64,000 nucleotides of DNA from Streptomyces griseocarneus. Its GTDB lineage: Bacteria > Actinomycetota > Actinomycetes > Streptomycetales > Streptomycetaceae. The notes beneath the pieces were generated by a model. The model did not search any database and was not told the DNA's origin. It was given only the letters and a program-made list of their open reading frames with translations. Where the stretch lies: the NCBI GenBank assembly GCA_003674045.1, contig PENC01000017.1:62001-126000 (forward strand), given 5' to 3'. The position numbers and the translations under genes were made by a program. Positions 8,937-18,252 of the stretch are shown here, piece after piece (position 1 is the stretch's first letter; each line of letters opens with the position of its first letter).

Positions 8937-10994
8937 TCAGGCCGTGGCGATCGCCGGGTCGCTCACCCCCGGCTCGCCGTTCTCGACGTGGCCGGCGAAC
9001 CGGCGCAGGAAACCGCTGTCGGTGTCGGAGGTCACCGACAGGTCGTACCAGCGCTTGCTGTGCCGCAGTTCCACGGTGCGCACCACGCGCCTGCCCGCCC
9101 GTACCCGGACGGTCTCGGTCTTCCCGCCGTAGGCGTCGGTGACCGTCAGCAGGCACTCGGCCCTGCCGTGGTGGGTGAAGGTCAGCTCGACCCGGCCGCC
9201 GTGGGCGTCGTGGCGGGCGGTCACCTCGGGGCCCGCCGTGCCGCCGGTGCCCTTGAAGGCGCGCAGGAAGCCGTTCGGGCCGTGCGCCGTCAGGTCGTAC
9301 GAGCCGTGCGAGTACGCCGTGTTCCAGGTGTCGGAGAGCGTGGCACCGGCCGCGGCGGTGTAGCTCCACGGTCCGTCCGTGCGGTTCGCGGAGGTGACGG
9401 TGAAGCACACGCCGGCCTTCGGCCCGCCGCCGAAGGTGAGCGTGATCCGCCCGGTCGCGGGTGTCACCGCCGCGTCCACCACCGGGGCGTACGGCAGCGG
9501 GCGCGTGGGCCGCGAGCCGCGCTCCTGCTTCGGCAGCGCGGGGTGGGCGGGCGGTGTCGGCACGTAGCTGGAGTGCCGTTGCCGGTCCTGCGGCTCGTAC
9601 GCGCGGGTGTCGGGCAGCCGGGCGGGCGACGTCTGCCGGAGGCGGAAGTCGAAGGCCGAGGTGAGGTCGCCGCAGATCGCCCGCCGCCAGGGGGAGATGT
9701 GGGGCTCGCGCACGCCGAAGCGGCGCTCCATGAACCGGATGATGGAGGTGTGGTCGAAGACCTCGGAGCAGGCGAAGCCGCCGGTGCTCCAGGGCGAGAC
9801 CACGAGCATGGGCACGCGCTGCCCGAGGCCGTAGGGCCCGGCGGCGTAGTGGGCGTTGCCGGGGAAGTGATCGGGCGAGGTGTCCACGGTGGAGGCGCCC
9901 CGGTCCGCGGAGGCGGGCGGGAACGGCGGCAGGACGTGGTCGAAGTAGCCGTCGTTCTCGTCATAGGTGATGAACAGGGCCGTCCTGCTCCATACCTCGG
10001 GGTTCGAGGTGAGCGCGTCCAGGACCTGCGCGATGTACCAGGCGCCGTAGTTGGCGGGCCAGTTCGGGTGCTCGGAGAACGCCTCGGGGGCGGCGATCCA
10101 GGAGATCTGCGGCAGCTTCCCGGCCTTCACGTCCGCGCGCAGGACGTCGAAGTAGCCGTCGCCCTTCTTGACGCTGGTGCCGGTGCGCGCCTTCTCGAAG
10201 AGCGGGTCGCCGGGCTTGGCGTCGCGGTAGCGGTTGAAGTAGAGGAGCGAGTTGTCGCCGTAGTTGCCGCGGTAGGCGTCGTCGAGCCAGCCCCAGGAGC
10301 CCGCCTTGTCCAGGCCGTCACCGGTGTCCTGGTAGACCTTCCAGGAGATCCCGGCCTCCTCCAGCCGCTCCGGGTAGGTCGTCCAGTCGTAACCGGCCTC
10401 CTCGTTGCCGAGGACCGGGCCGCCGCCCTTGCCGTCGTTGCCCGCGTGGCCCGTCCACAGGTAGTAGCGGTTGGGGTCGGTGGCCCCCATGAAGGAGCAG
10501 TGGTAGGCGTCGCACACGGTGAACGCGTCGGCGAGCGCGTAGTGGAAGGGGATGTCCTCCCGCGTCAGGTACGCCATGGTGCCCGTGCCCTTGGCCGGTA
10601 TCCACCGGTCGTACTTGCCGCCGTTCCACGCCTGGTGGCCGCCCGCCCAGTCGTGGTTGAGGCCCGCGATGAACTGCATCCCGAGGTCCTTCGCCGCCGG
10701 GCGGTAGGGCAGGACGTCCTTGGCGCCGTCCGACTGGTACCAGACGGACCTGCCGCCGGAGGGTGCGGCCGGGCGGGGGTCGCCGAATCCGCGCACGCCT
10801 TTCAGCGAACCGAAGTAGTGGTCGAAGGAACGGTTCTCCTGCATCAGCACGACGATGTGCTCGACATCCTTGATCGTGCCGGAACGGCGCTTCGCCGGAA
10901 TGGCGGCGGCCCGCTCGATGCTGCTGGACAGGGCCGCGAAACCGGCGGTCGCACCGGCGATCTGGAGGAAGCGCCGGCGATTGAGTTCGGACAT
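8937..10994 (-). CDS. Phosphocholine-specific phospholipase C, Tat-exported
   Basis: A 685-residue secreted phospholipase C that cleaves phosphatidylcholine-type lipids outside the cell. The N-terminus MSELNRRRFLQIAGATAGFA is a twin-arginine signal (R-R-R-F-L). It is followed by the acid-phosphatase/phosphoesterase core: HIVVLMQENRSFDHYFGSLK, GATDPNRYYLWTGH, and YDENDGYFDHVLPP with its metal-binding Asp/His. HYAAGPYGLGQRVPMLVVSP and the DHTSIIRFME region complete the catalytic domain. About residues 470-685 hold two C-terminal beta-sandwich repeats of the kind found in this family (DUF756). The frame stays open far upstream, but the Tat signal and an AAGGGGT site fix the start at 10994. The gene is divergent from the polyketide operon and shares a 457-nt intergenic region with it. 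Confidence 0.92.
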   Translation of the reverse strand: MSELNRRRFLQIAGATAGFAALSSSIERAAAIPAKRRSGTIKDVEHIVVLMQENRSFDHYFGSLKGVRGFGDPRPAAPSGGRSVWYQSDGAKDVLPYRPAAKDLGMQFIAGLNHDWAGGHQAWNGGKYDRWIPAKGTGTMAYLTREDIPFHYALADAFTVCDAYHCSFMGATDPNRYYLWTGHAGNDGKGGGPVLGNEEAGYDWTTYPERLEEAGISWKVYQDTGDGLDKAGSWGWLDDAYRGNYGDNSLLYFNRYRDAKPGDPLFEKARTGTSVKKGDGYFDVLRADVKAGKLPQISWIAAPEAFSEHPNWPANYGAWYIAQVLDALTSNPEVWSRTALFITYDENDGYFDHVLPPFPPASADRGASTVDTSPDHFPGNAHYAAGPYGLGQRVPMLVVSPWSTGGFACSEVFDHTSIIRFMERRFGVREPHISPWRRAICGDLTSAFDFRLRQTSPARLPDTRAYEPQDRQRHSSYVPTPPAHPALPKQERGSRPTRPLPYAPVVDAAVTPATGRITLTFGGGPKAGVCFTVTSANRTDGPWSYTAAAGATLSDTWNTAYSHGSYDLTAHGPNGFLRAFKGTGGTAGPEVTARHDAHGGRVELTFTHHGRAECLLTVTDAYGGKTETVRVRAGRRVVRTVELRHSKRWYDLSVTSDTDSGFLRRFAGHVENGEPGVSDPAIATA

Positions 10995-11451
10995 GAGAGG
11001 GGGACCCCTTGGGGTGAGATACGAAGGACGGCGATGCGCTCCAAGAGCAGCGAGCATGGAAGAGGGGAAGGTGTCGCCCAGGTGAAGCGGGGCGGTACGT
11101 GAGCCGAACGTAGCGGACGGTGCGACGGGAGACCAGGGGCGTGGTGGACCCGCGGTAACCGTGGGACGGGGGAGCCGCCCGACATGTGGGAACGAGTGAA
11201 CGAATGATCCGGGGGTGAGGTATTGAGGCCTGCTGTCAAGCGGATTATGATGCGCGGGCACTGAGCAGGATCCCCGTGCGTGCAACTGTGCGCTGTACAA
11301 CCGGACTTGCTCCTCCGGTTGCGTGCGTGCCACGGTGATCCGGAACGTCATGCTGTGGGGAAGAAGCGACTGCGGAGGCGGGAGCGATCCCTTGCATCCG
11401 GCTCCTCCGGTACCGTCCAGTTTCAGCAGTCCCTGATGGGGAGTCGCCTTC
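10995..11451. promoter_or_regulatory. Divergent intergenic region, phospholipase C / polyketide operon
   Basis: This 457-nt stretch separates two divergent starts and should carry both promoters. No gene is seen in it. It contains ACCCC-TT-GGGGT just ahead of the phospholipase start, and a perfect 8-bp inverted repeat at 11298-11321 described separately. The polyketide end has a GGGGAG ribosome-binding site about 8 nt before the GTG at 11452. Confidence 0.5.
11298..11321. promoter_or_regulatory. 8-bp inverted repeat upstream of the polyketide operon
   Basis: CAACCGGA (11298-11305) and TCCGGTTG (11314-11321) are exact inverted copies with an 8-nt spacer. The site lies about 130 nt before the first gene of the operon. 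A dimeric repressor operator or a leader hairpin would both fit; no pathway-specific regulator gene lies next to the operon. Confidence 0.4.
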
Positions 11452-14400
11452 GTGGTGCACACCGTGATCGGTGCCAGTCCTTTCGGAGAGGCCGACGCAC
11501 GCGTCGTCGCGGCCGTCAGTAGAGCCGGTGGGCTCGGCGTCCTCGACCTCGGCAGCGGCGGCCACCGGGCCCGCGAAGCCCTCGCTCTCGTCCGCCGCCG
11601 GACCGGCGGCGCCTTCGGCGTACGCGTCCCGGAGGGCTGTGGGCTCCACCCCGACGAGCTGTACGACCGGGACGGCACCGGCCCGCACACCGTGCTCCTG
11701 GCCCCCGGCGCCGCATGGCCCGCGGACGCGGGCAGGGCTGTCACCGTCCTGGCCGAGGCCCGCTCACGTGCCGAGGCCCGCGCCGCGGTACGGGCCGGGG
11801 CGGCCGGGATCGTCGCGCGCGGCAGCGAGTGCGGAGGCCCGGCCGGTGAGCTGTCCTCCTTCGTCCTGCTGCAACAGCTGCTCTCCGACCCGGAGCTGGA
11901 CGTCCCCATTTGGGCGTGCGGTGGCATCGGGCCGAACACCGCCGCCGCGGCCGTCCTCGCGGGCGCCGGCGGTGTCGTCCTCGACGTACAGCTCGCCCTG
12001 CTGGAGGAAGCGGCCACCCCGCCCGCGCTCGCCCGCCTGCTGCGCACGGCGGACGGCACCGGCACGGTCCTCGCCGACGGACAGCGCCTGCTGGACCGCG
12101 ACCGCCCCGGCATCCCCGCCGAGCTGCGCGACCGCCCCGTACCGCTCGGCCAGGACGCCTTCCTCGCCCGCCGCTTCGCCCGGGACCACCGCACGGCCGG
12201 CGCCGCGGTACGGGCCGTGCGCGAGGGCATCGACCGGGCGCTCAAGGCCCCCGGCGCGGCGACGGCACTGCTCCCCGGCTCGGCCCTCAGCCGCTCCTTC
12301 GGCACCGAACTTCCCGTCGCACAGGGCCCGATGACACGGGTCAGCGACCAGGCACGGTTCGCCACCGCGGTCGCCGAGGGCGGCGCCCTGCCGTTCGTCG
12401 CGCTGGCCCTCGCCGGTCCCGGGCAGGCCAGGTCCCTCCTGGAGGAGACCAGGGCCGCGCTCGGCGGGCGGCCCTGGGGCGTCGGCATCCTGGGCTTCGC
12501 GCCGGACGACGTACGCGCCGCCCAACTGGAGGCCGTGCGCGAGCTCCGGCCCAGCCACGCCATCCTCGCCGGCGGCCGCCCCGCGCAGGCCGCCGCGCTG
12601 GAGGCCCAGGGCATCCGCACCTTCCTGCAGGTCCCGACCCCCGGGCTGCTCGGCCAGTTCCTCGACGCGGGGGCCCGGCGGTTCGTCTTCGAAGGCGCCG
12701 AGTGCGGCGGCCACGTCGGCCCCAGCAACTCCTTCCCCCTCTGGGAGGCCCAGCTGGCCGTGCTGGAGGACTTCCTGGACGCCCGGCCGCGCCATGAGGA
12801 GCCACCGGGGATCGAGGTGCTGTTCGCGGGCGGGGTGCACGACGAGCGCTCCGCGGCGATGGTCGCCGCCCTGTCCGCCGGGCTCACCCGGCGCGGCGCC
12901 GCGGTCGGCGTCCTGATGGGCACCGCGTACCTCTTCACCCACGAGGCGGTCGAGTGCGGAGCGGTCCGGCCGGCCTTCCAGCGCACCGTGCTCACCGCCG
13001 AGAGCACCGTCCTGCTGGACACCGCGCCGGGCCACGTCACCCGCTGCGTACCCAGCCCCTTCACCGACACCTACCGCACACACCAGGAGGAACTGCGGCG
13101 GCAGGGCGTCCCCAGACGAGAGGCCTGGGAACGGCTGGAGCGGCTCAACCTCGGACGGCTGCGCATTGCCAGCAAGGGCGTCGAGCGCGTCGACGGCGCG
13201 CTCCACGAGGTGGACGAACAACGACAGCTCGACGAGGGCATGTTCATGGCCGGGGAAGTCGCCGTGCTGCGCGACGCCACCACGACCGTGGCCGAGCTGC
13301 ACCGCGACGTCACGCACCGCGCGGCCGCCTTCTACGAGCGGCGGGCCGAGGAACTGGCGGAGCTGACCGGCGGGGCGACGGCCGCCACCGCGTCCACGCC
13401 CGTACCGCCCCCGCTGGACGTCGCGATCATCGGCATGGCCGCCATGTTCCCCGGTGCCCCCGACCTGGCCGCCTTCTGGGCCCAGGTCCTCGACGGCACG
13501 GACGCGGTGACCGAGGTGCCCGCCGACCGCTGGGACCCCTCCCTCCACCACGGCGAGGACGCGCCCGCGCACGACGTCTCGGCCTCCCGGTGGGGCGGCT
13601 TCCTGCCGGCGATCCCCTTCGACCCGCTGCGTTTCGGCATCCCGCCGTCCTCGCTCGGCTCCATCGAACCCGTCCAGCTCCTCGCCCTGGAAGCGGCCCG
13701 CAGAGCGCTCGCCGACGCCGGTTACGCGCACCGGGAGTTCCCGCGCGCCCGCACCGGGGTGGTCTTCGGCGCCGAGGCGGGCAGCGACATGTCCCACGCG
13801 ACCACGCTGCGCACCGTCCTGCCCGCCTATCTGGGCGGACGGCTCCCGGAGGACCTCGCCGAGCAGCTGCCCACCCTCACCGAGGACTCCTTCCCCGGCA
13901 TGCTCGCCAACGTCATCTCCGGGAGGATCGCCAACCGGCTCGACCTCGGCGGCGCCAACTACACCGTGGATGCCGCCTGCGCCTCCTCGCTGGCCGCCGT
14001 CGACGTGGCCTGCAAGGAGCTGACGACAGGCGCGGCGGACCTCGTCCTGTGCGGCGGCGCCGACCTGCACAACGGCATCAACGACTATGTGCTCTTCTCG
14101 TCCGTGCACGCGCTGTCCCCCACCGGCCGCTGCAAGACCTTCGACGCCGGGGCGGACGGCATCGCGCTGGGCGAGGGCGTCGCCTGCGTGGTGCTCAAAC
14201 GACTGGCCGACGCGCGGCGCGACGGGGACCGCGTCTACGCCGTCATCCAGGGCGTCGGCGCCTCCAGTGACGGGCGGTCCCTCGGCCTGACCGCGCCCCG
14301 GCCGGAGGGCCAGCGCACGGCGCTGGAACGGGCCTACGCGCAGGCCCGCGTCTCCCCGGCCCGGGTCGGCCTGGTCGAGGCGCACGGCACCGGGACGGTG

Positions 14401-17400
14401 GTCGGCGACCGCACCGAACTCGACGTCCTCACCAAGGTGTTCCAGGAGTCGGGCGCCGCACCGGGCACGTGCGTGATCGGCTCGGTGAAGTCGCAGATCG
14501 GCCACACCAAGTGCGCGGCCGGGCTGGCCGGTGTGGTCAAGACGGCCCTGGCGCTGTACACCGGGGTGCGCCCGCCGACCCTGCACGTCCGGCGGCCCAA
14601 CCCGGCCTGGCGGCCGGAGAGCAGCCCGTTCGTCTTCCACCAGCGGTCCCTGCCCTGGGCCGAGCCGTCCGGCGAACGCGTCGGCGGCGTCAGCGCCTTC
14701 GGGTTCGGCGGCACCAACTTCCACGTGGTGCTGCGCGGCGGCGACGCCGGGACACCGCCCCGGCGGGCCGCCGACGCCTGGCCGGCCGAACTGTTCCTGT
14801 TCCGCGGCGACGCGGCGATCGAGGATCTGCTGCGGCTGGCGGAGACGAGCGCCTCCCACGGGAGCGGCGGGACGGACAGCGCCGACACGACCGGTTGGCA
14901 GCCGTGGCGGCTCCGCGACCTGGCCCGCACAGCGGCACGCCGGGCCGCGGACCCGGCCGCGGGGCCGGTCACCGCGGCCGTGGTCGCCTCCGGCCTCGCC
15001 GAGCTGCCCGGCCTGCTGCGCGCCGCGCTGACGGGCAGCGCCGCGCCCGGCGTCTTCACGGCCGGTCCCGGGCCGGTGGACGGCAAGCTGGCCTTCCTCT
15101 ACCCGGGCCAGGGCAGCCAGCGGCCCGGCATGCTGGCGGACCTGTTCACCGCCTTCCCCGAGACGCACGAGCGGCTGCGCCGGGCCCCGGTCGCCGCGAT
15201 GTTCCCGCCGGCCGCGTTCGACCCGGCCGAGCGGGACGCGCAGCGCGCCCGGATCGCCGACACCCGACGGGCCCAGCCCGCCCTGGGCGCCGCCTGCCTG
15301 GCCGTTCACGACGTGCTGTCGGACCTGGGCATCCGCCCCGACATGGTGGCCGGTCACTCGTACGGGGAACTCGTGGCGCTGTGCGTCGCGGGCGCGTTCC
15401 CCGCCGAGGAACTGCCCGAGCTGAGCGAACTGCGTGCCGAGGCGATGCTCGGCGCCGCCGGGGACGAGCCCGGCACCATGGCCGCCGTCACGGCGGGAGC
15501 GGCCGCGGTGGAAGCCGTACTGGCCGACGCCGGTCTCGCCGGACAGGTGGTGGTGGCGGGACACAACTCGCCTTCCCAGACGACGATTTCGGGGCCGGTC
15601 CCGGCGGTTCGGCAGGGCGCGGAGGCGCTGAAGAACGCCGGGTTCGGCGTCCAGCCGCTCGACGTGACGTGCGCCTTCCACAGCCCGATGATGGCCGGAG
15701 CGGTGGAGGCCTTCGCCGAAGTCCTCGCCTCCCGCCCGCTGCGGGCACCGGAAGTCACGGCGTGGTCCGGGCTGACGGCGACCCGCTACCCGGAGGACAC
15801 CGCGGAGCTGCGGGAGCGCCTCGCCGGGCAGATCGCGGCACCGGTGCGCTTCACCGAACAGATCGAGGCGATGTACGAGGCCGGCGCCCGGATCTTCGTC
15901 GAGGCGGGACCGGGCACCGCGCTCACCGGACTGGTGCGCGCCACCCTCGGCGACCGGCCGCACCTGACCGTCCCCTTCGAACCGCACGCCGAGGCCGGGC
16001 TGCGCGGCCACCTGGAGGCGCTGGCGCGGCTGGCGGTCTCCGGTGGCGTGCAGGTCGACGCGGAAGCGCTGTTCGCGGGCCGGGACGCCGTGGTGGCCGA
16101 GCCCGGCCGGATGCCCGAGCGCCCCGGCTGGATCGTGAACGGCCACCTGGTCCGTACCGCCGACGGCGCGCCGCTCCCCGGAGGACTGCGGCCCGCACAG
16201 CGGATCGCGCCACTGACGGGGACGCCCGCCCCCGACGGCGTGCACGGATCCGGGCGGGAGGCCGTGCTCCAGGACTTCCTGCGCGGCAGCCGCGAGCTGA
16301 TCGCGGCGCAGCGGGACGTCCTGCTCACGTACTTCGGCGGGACGGCGGCCATCCCGCCGCAGGCCCCCGCGCCGCCGGCGGAAACGGCCGTGGTTCCGGC
16401 AGCGGCGGAGACTCCCGCAACGGCCGAGGCTCCCGCGACAGTGCTCCGCACGGAGGCCGACGAGCCCGATCTGCTGCGCACCGTGCTGTCGGTCATCAGC
16501 GAACGGACCGGCTACCCCGTGGAGATGATCGACCCCCGGCTCGACCTCGAAGCCGACCTGAGCGTGGACTCCATCAAGCGGACGGAGATCGCCGGTGAAC
16601 TGGCCAAGCGCCTGGGAGGCGCCGGAGCCGGGCCGCGGACCCTGGACGACACGGACCTGGAGAGCCTGACCCGGGCACGGACCGCGGCGTCGATCGTCGA
16701 GTGGATGGACGCGCACACGACCGGTCCGGCACCGGCTGTGGAGGACCCCGTCCCACAGAAGCACGACGACACCGAGCCCCCGGAACCGACCGGAGTCGCG
16801 CCCCGGCGGTACGTGCTGCGCAGTGTGCCACTCGACGACGCGCCCGCAGGGAGCGACTCCGCGGCCCTGCGGGACGCACACTTCCTCGTGCTCGGCGGGA
16901 GCGCCCGTACCGCACAGGCCCTCGTGGCCCGGCTCCGCGGGCACGGGGCACACGCCACCCGCTCCGACGGCACGTCCGGAGTCCCGGCCGGGCCACTGGA
17001 CGGAGTGATCCTGCTGGACGGGAACGCGGGGGAGCCCGCCGGACCCGTGCTGCCGGGTGCCTTCCCCCTCCTGAAGGACCTGCTCGGACGCGGACCGCGC
17101 CGACTGCTGTCCGTACGGTGGCCCGAGGACGCCGACCGGGACGACGGGATGGGCGGCTTCCTGCGCACCGTCGCCCGCGAGTATCCGGACACGGTCGCCC
17201 GCCTGGTGTCCCTCCCCGGCGGACAGAACGCCGACAGCGCGGCCGCCGCCGTCATCGGGGAACTCCTCGCGCCGGACCGGGCGCCCGTCGTCGAGCGCAC
17301 CGCGGACGGGCGCCGCTTCGGCACCGAGCCGCAGGAGGCCCCGCCGGGCCCGCTGCTCACCGACGACGCCTCCACCGCGGAGCGGGCCGCCGAGGCCCTC

Positions 17401-18252
17401 GGGCTCGGGCCGGAGTCCGTCCTGCTGTTCGCGGGCGGGGCACGCGGCATCGCCGCGCGGGCCGCCGTCGCCCTCGCGGCGGCCTCCCGCTGCCGGATCG
17501 AACTGCTCGGCCGCACCGTCATGACCGACGCCCCCGAGCCGCCGGGGATCGCCGGTGTCACCGGACGCGCCGCGCTGCGGGCCGCGCTCGCCACCCGCGG
17601 GGACCTCCGCCCCGCGGACATCGACCGCGAAGCGGGCCTCGTCCTGGCCCGCCGCGAGATCGGGGCGACCCTCGCCGGAATCCGCGCGGTCGGCGGCGAA
17701 GGCGCGTACCGCTCCCTCGACCTGCGGGACGCGGAGGCCGTCGAGCAGGCGGTCAAGGAGATCCACGCCCGTCACGGACGCATCGACGGCCTCGTGCACG
17801 CCGCCGGGGTCATCGAGGACCGGCTCGTCGCCGACAAGGACCCGGCCTCCTTCACCCGGGTCCACGAGACGAAGGCGGAGAGCGCCCGGACCCTGTTCGC
17901 CGCCCTGCGCCGGCTCCCCGAACCACCGCGCTTCACCGTGCTGTTCGGCTCCGTCGCGGCCGTGCACGGCAACCGGGGCCAGGCCGACTACGCCGCCGCC
18001 AACGACGCCCTCGCCGCGCTGGGCAGGCGGTGGCACCGCGCCACCGGCACCCGGACGCTCACCGTCCACTGGGGACCGTGGGCCCCGGACGCCGTGCACG
18101 GCGGGATGGTCGGACCGGAACTCGCCCGGGAGTACGCCCGGCGCGGCATCGGCCTGATCGACCCGGGCGAGGGGACTCTCGCCCTGCTGCGCGAACTGAC
18201 CTGGGGCGACGACGACACGTGCGAGGTCGTCTACGCCGCTCCGGGGTGGTGA
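11452..18252 (+). CDS. PUFA/heterocyst-glycolipid-like polyketide synthase, NMO-NMO-KS-AT-ACP-KR
   Basis: A 2266-residue multidomain synthase. Residues about 1-230 and 270-640 are two nitronate-monooxygenase/PfaD-like flavin barrels, each with an E-C-G-G motif (GSECGG, GAECGGHVG). PfaD-type proteins act as enoyl reductases in polyunsaturated fatty acid synthases. The ketosynthase starts near 655 (VAIIGMAAMFPGA) and has Cys843 in DAACASS, His978 in EAHGTGT and GHTKCAA. The acyltransferase runs about 1210-1530, with Ser1303 in GHSYG and CAFHSPM. One ACP carries Ser1707 in LSVDSIKR, the PUFA-type signature. The C-terminal ketoreductase has AGGARGI and Tyr2180 in QADYAAAND. The GTG start has a GGGGAG site. 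The next gene begins inside its stop codon (GTGA). Confidence 0.92.
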   Translation: MVHTVIGASPFGEADARVVAAVSRAGGLGVLDLGSGGHRAREALALVRRRTGGAFGVRVPEGCGLHPDELYDRDGTGPHTVLLAPGAAWPADAGRAVTVLAEARSRAEARAAVRAGAAGIVARGSECGGPAGELSSFVLLQQLLSDPELDVPIWACGGIGPNTAAAAVLAGAGGVVLDVQLALLEEAATPPALARLLRTADGTGTVLADGQRLLDRDRPGIPAELRDRPVPLGQDAFLARRFARDHRTAGAAVRAVREGIDRALKAPGAATALLPGSALSRSFGTELPVAQGPMTRVSDQARFATAVAEGGALPFVALALAGPGQARSLLEETRAALGGRPWGVGILGFAPDDVRAAQLEAVRELRPSHAILAGGRPAQAAALEAQGIRTFLQVPTPGLLGQFLDAGARRFVFEGAECGGHVGPSNSFPLWEAQLAVLEDFLDARPRHEEPPGIEVLFAGGVHDERSAAMVAALSAGLTRRGAAVGVLMGTAYLFTHEAVECGAVRPAFQRTVLTAESTVLLDTAPGHVTRCVPSPFTDTYRTHQEELRRQGVPRREAWERLERLNLGRLRIASKGVERVDGALHEVDEQRQLDEGMFMAGEVAVLRDATTTVAELHRDVTHRAAAFYERRAEELAELTGGATAATASTPVPPPLDVAIIGMAAMFPGAPDLAAFWAQVLDGTDAVTEVPADRWDPSLHHGEDAPAHDVSASRWGGFLPAIPFDPLRFGIPPSSLGSIEPVQLLALEAARRALADAGYAHREFPRARTGVVFGAEAGSDMSHATTLRTVLPAYLGGRLPEDLAEQLPTLTEDSFPGMLANVISGRIANRLDLGGANYTVDAACASSLAAVDVACKELTTGAADLVLCGGADLHNGINDYVLFSSVHALSPTGRCKTFDAGADGIALGEGVACVVLKRLADARRDGDRVYAVIQGVGASSDGRSLGLTAPRPEGQRTALERAYAQARVSPARVGLVEAHGTGTVVGDRTELDVLTKVFQESGAAPGTCVIGSVKSQIGHTKCAAGLAGVVKTALALYTGVRPPTLHVRRPNPAWRPESSPFVFHQRSLPWAEPSGERVGGVSAFGFGGTNFHVVLRGGDAGTPPRRAADAWPAELFLFRGDAAIEDLLRLAETSASHGSGGTDSADTTGWQPWRLRDLARTAARRAADPAAGPVTAAVVASGLAELPGLLRAALTGSAAPGVFTAGPGPVDGKLAFLYPGQGSQRPGMLADLFTAFPETHERLRRAPVAAMFPPAAFDPAERDAQRARIADTRRAQPALGAACLAVHDVLSDLGIRPDMVAGHSYGELVALCVAGAFPAEELPELSELRAEAMLGAAGDEPGTMAAVTAGAAAVEAVLADAGLAGQVVVAGHNSPSQTTISGPVPAVRQGAEALKNAGFGVQPLDVTCAFHSPMMAGAVEAFAEVLASRPLRAPEVTAWSGLTATRYPEDTAELRERLAGQIAAPVRFTEQIEAMYEAGARIFVEAGPGTALTGLVRATLGDRPHLTVPFEPHAEAGLRGHLEALARLAVSGGVQVDAEALFAGRDAVVAEPGRMPERPGWIVNGHLVRTADGAPLPGGLRPAQRIAPLTGTPAPDGVHGSGREAVLQDFLRGSRELIAAQRDVLLTYFGGTAAIPPQAPAPPAETAVVPAAAETPATAEAPATVLRTEADEPDLLRTVLSVISERTGYPVEMIDPRLDLEADLSVDSIKRTEIAGELAKRLGGAGAGPRTLDDTDLESLTRARTAASIVEWMDAHTTGPAPAVEDPVPQKHDDTEPPEPTGVAPRRYVLRSVPLDDAPAGSDSAALRDAHFLVLGGSARTAQALVARLRGHGAHATRSDGTSGVPAGPLDGVILLDGNAGEPAGPVLPGAFPLLKDLLGRGPRRLLSVRWPEDADRDDGMGGFLRTVAREYPDTVARLVSLPGGQNADSAAAAVIGELLAPDRAPVVERTADGRRFGTEPQEAPPGPLLTDDASTAERAAEALGLGPESVLLFAGGARGIAARAAVALAAASRCRIELLGRTVMTDAPEPPGIAGVTGRAALRAALATRGDLRPADIDREAGLVLARREIGATLAGIRAVGGEGAYRSLDLRDAEAVEQAVKEIHARHGRIDGLVHAAGVIEDRLVADKDPASFTRVHETKAESARTLFAALRRLPEPPRFTVLFGSVAAVHGNRGQADYAAANDALAALGRRWHRATGTRTLTVHWGPWAPDAVHGGMVGPELAREYARRGIGLIDPGEGTLALLRELTWGDDDTCEVVYAAPGW

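Noticed and set aside
8937..13070. A 1377-codon minus-strand frame as a single long protein
   Set aside because: Only the part from 10994 down is phospholipase C, and it has its own Tat signal. The part upstream is antisense to the synthase and low-complexity.
11764..18099. A 2111-codon frame antisense to the first polyketide synthase
   Set aside because: It is the complement of a clearly functional multidomain gene; its Gly/Arg/Val-rich composition is the usual shadow of GC-rich codons.
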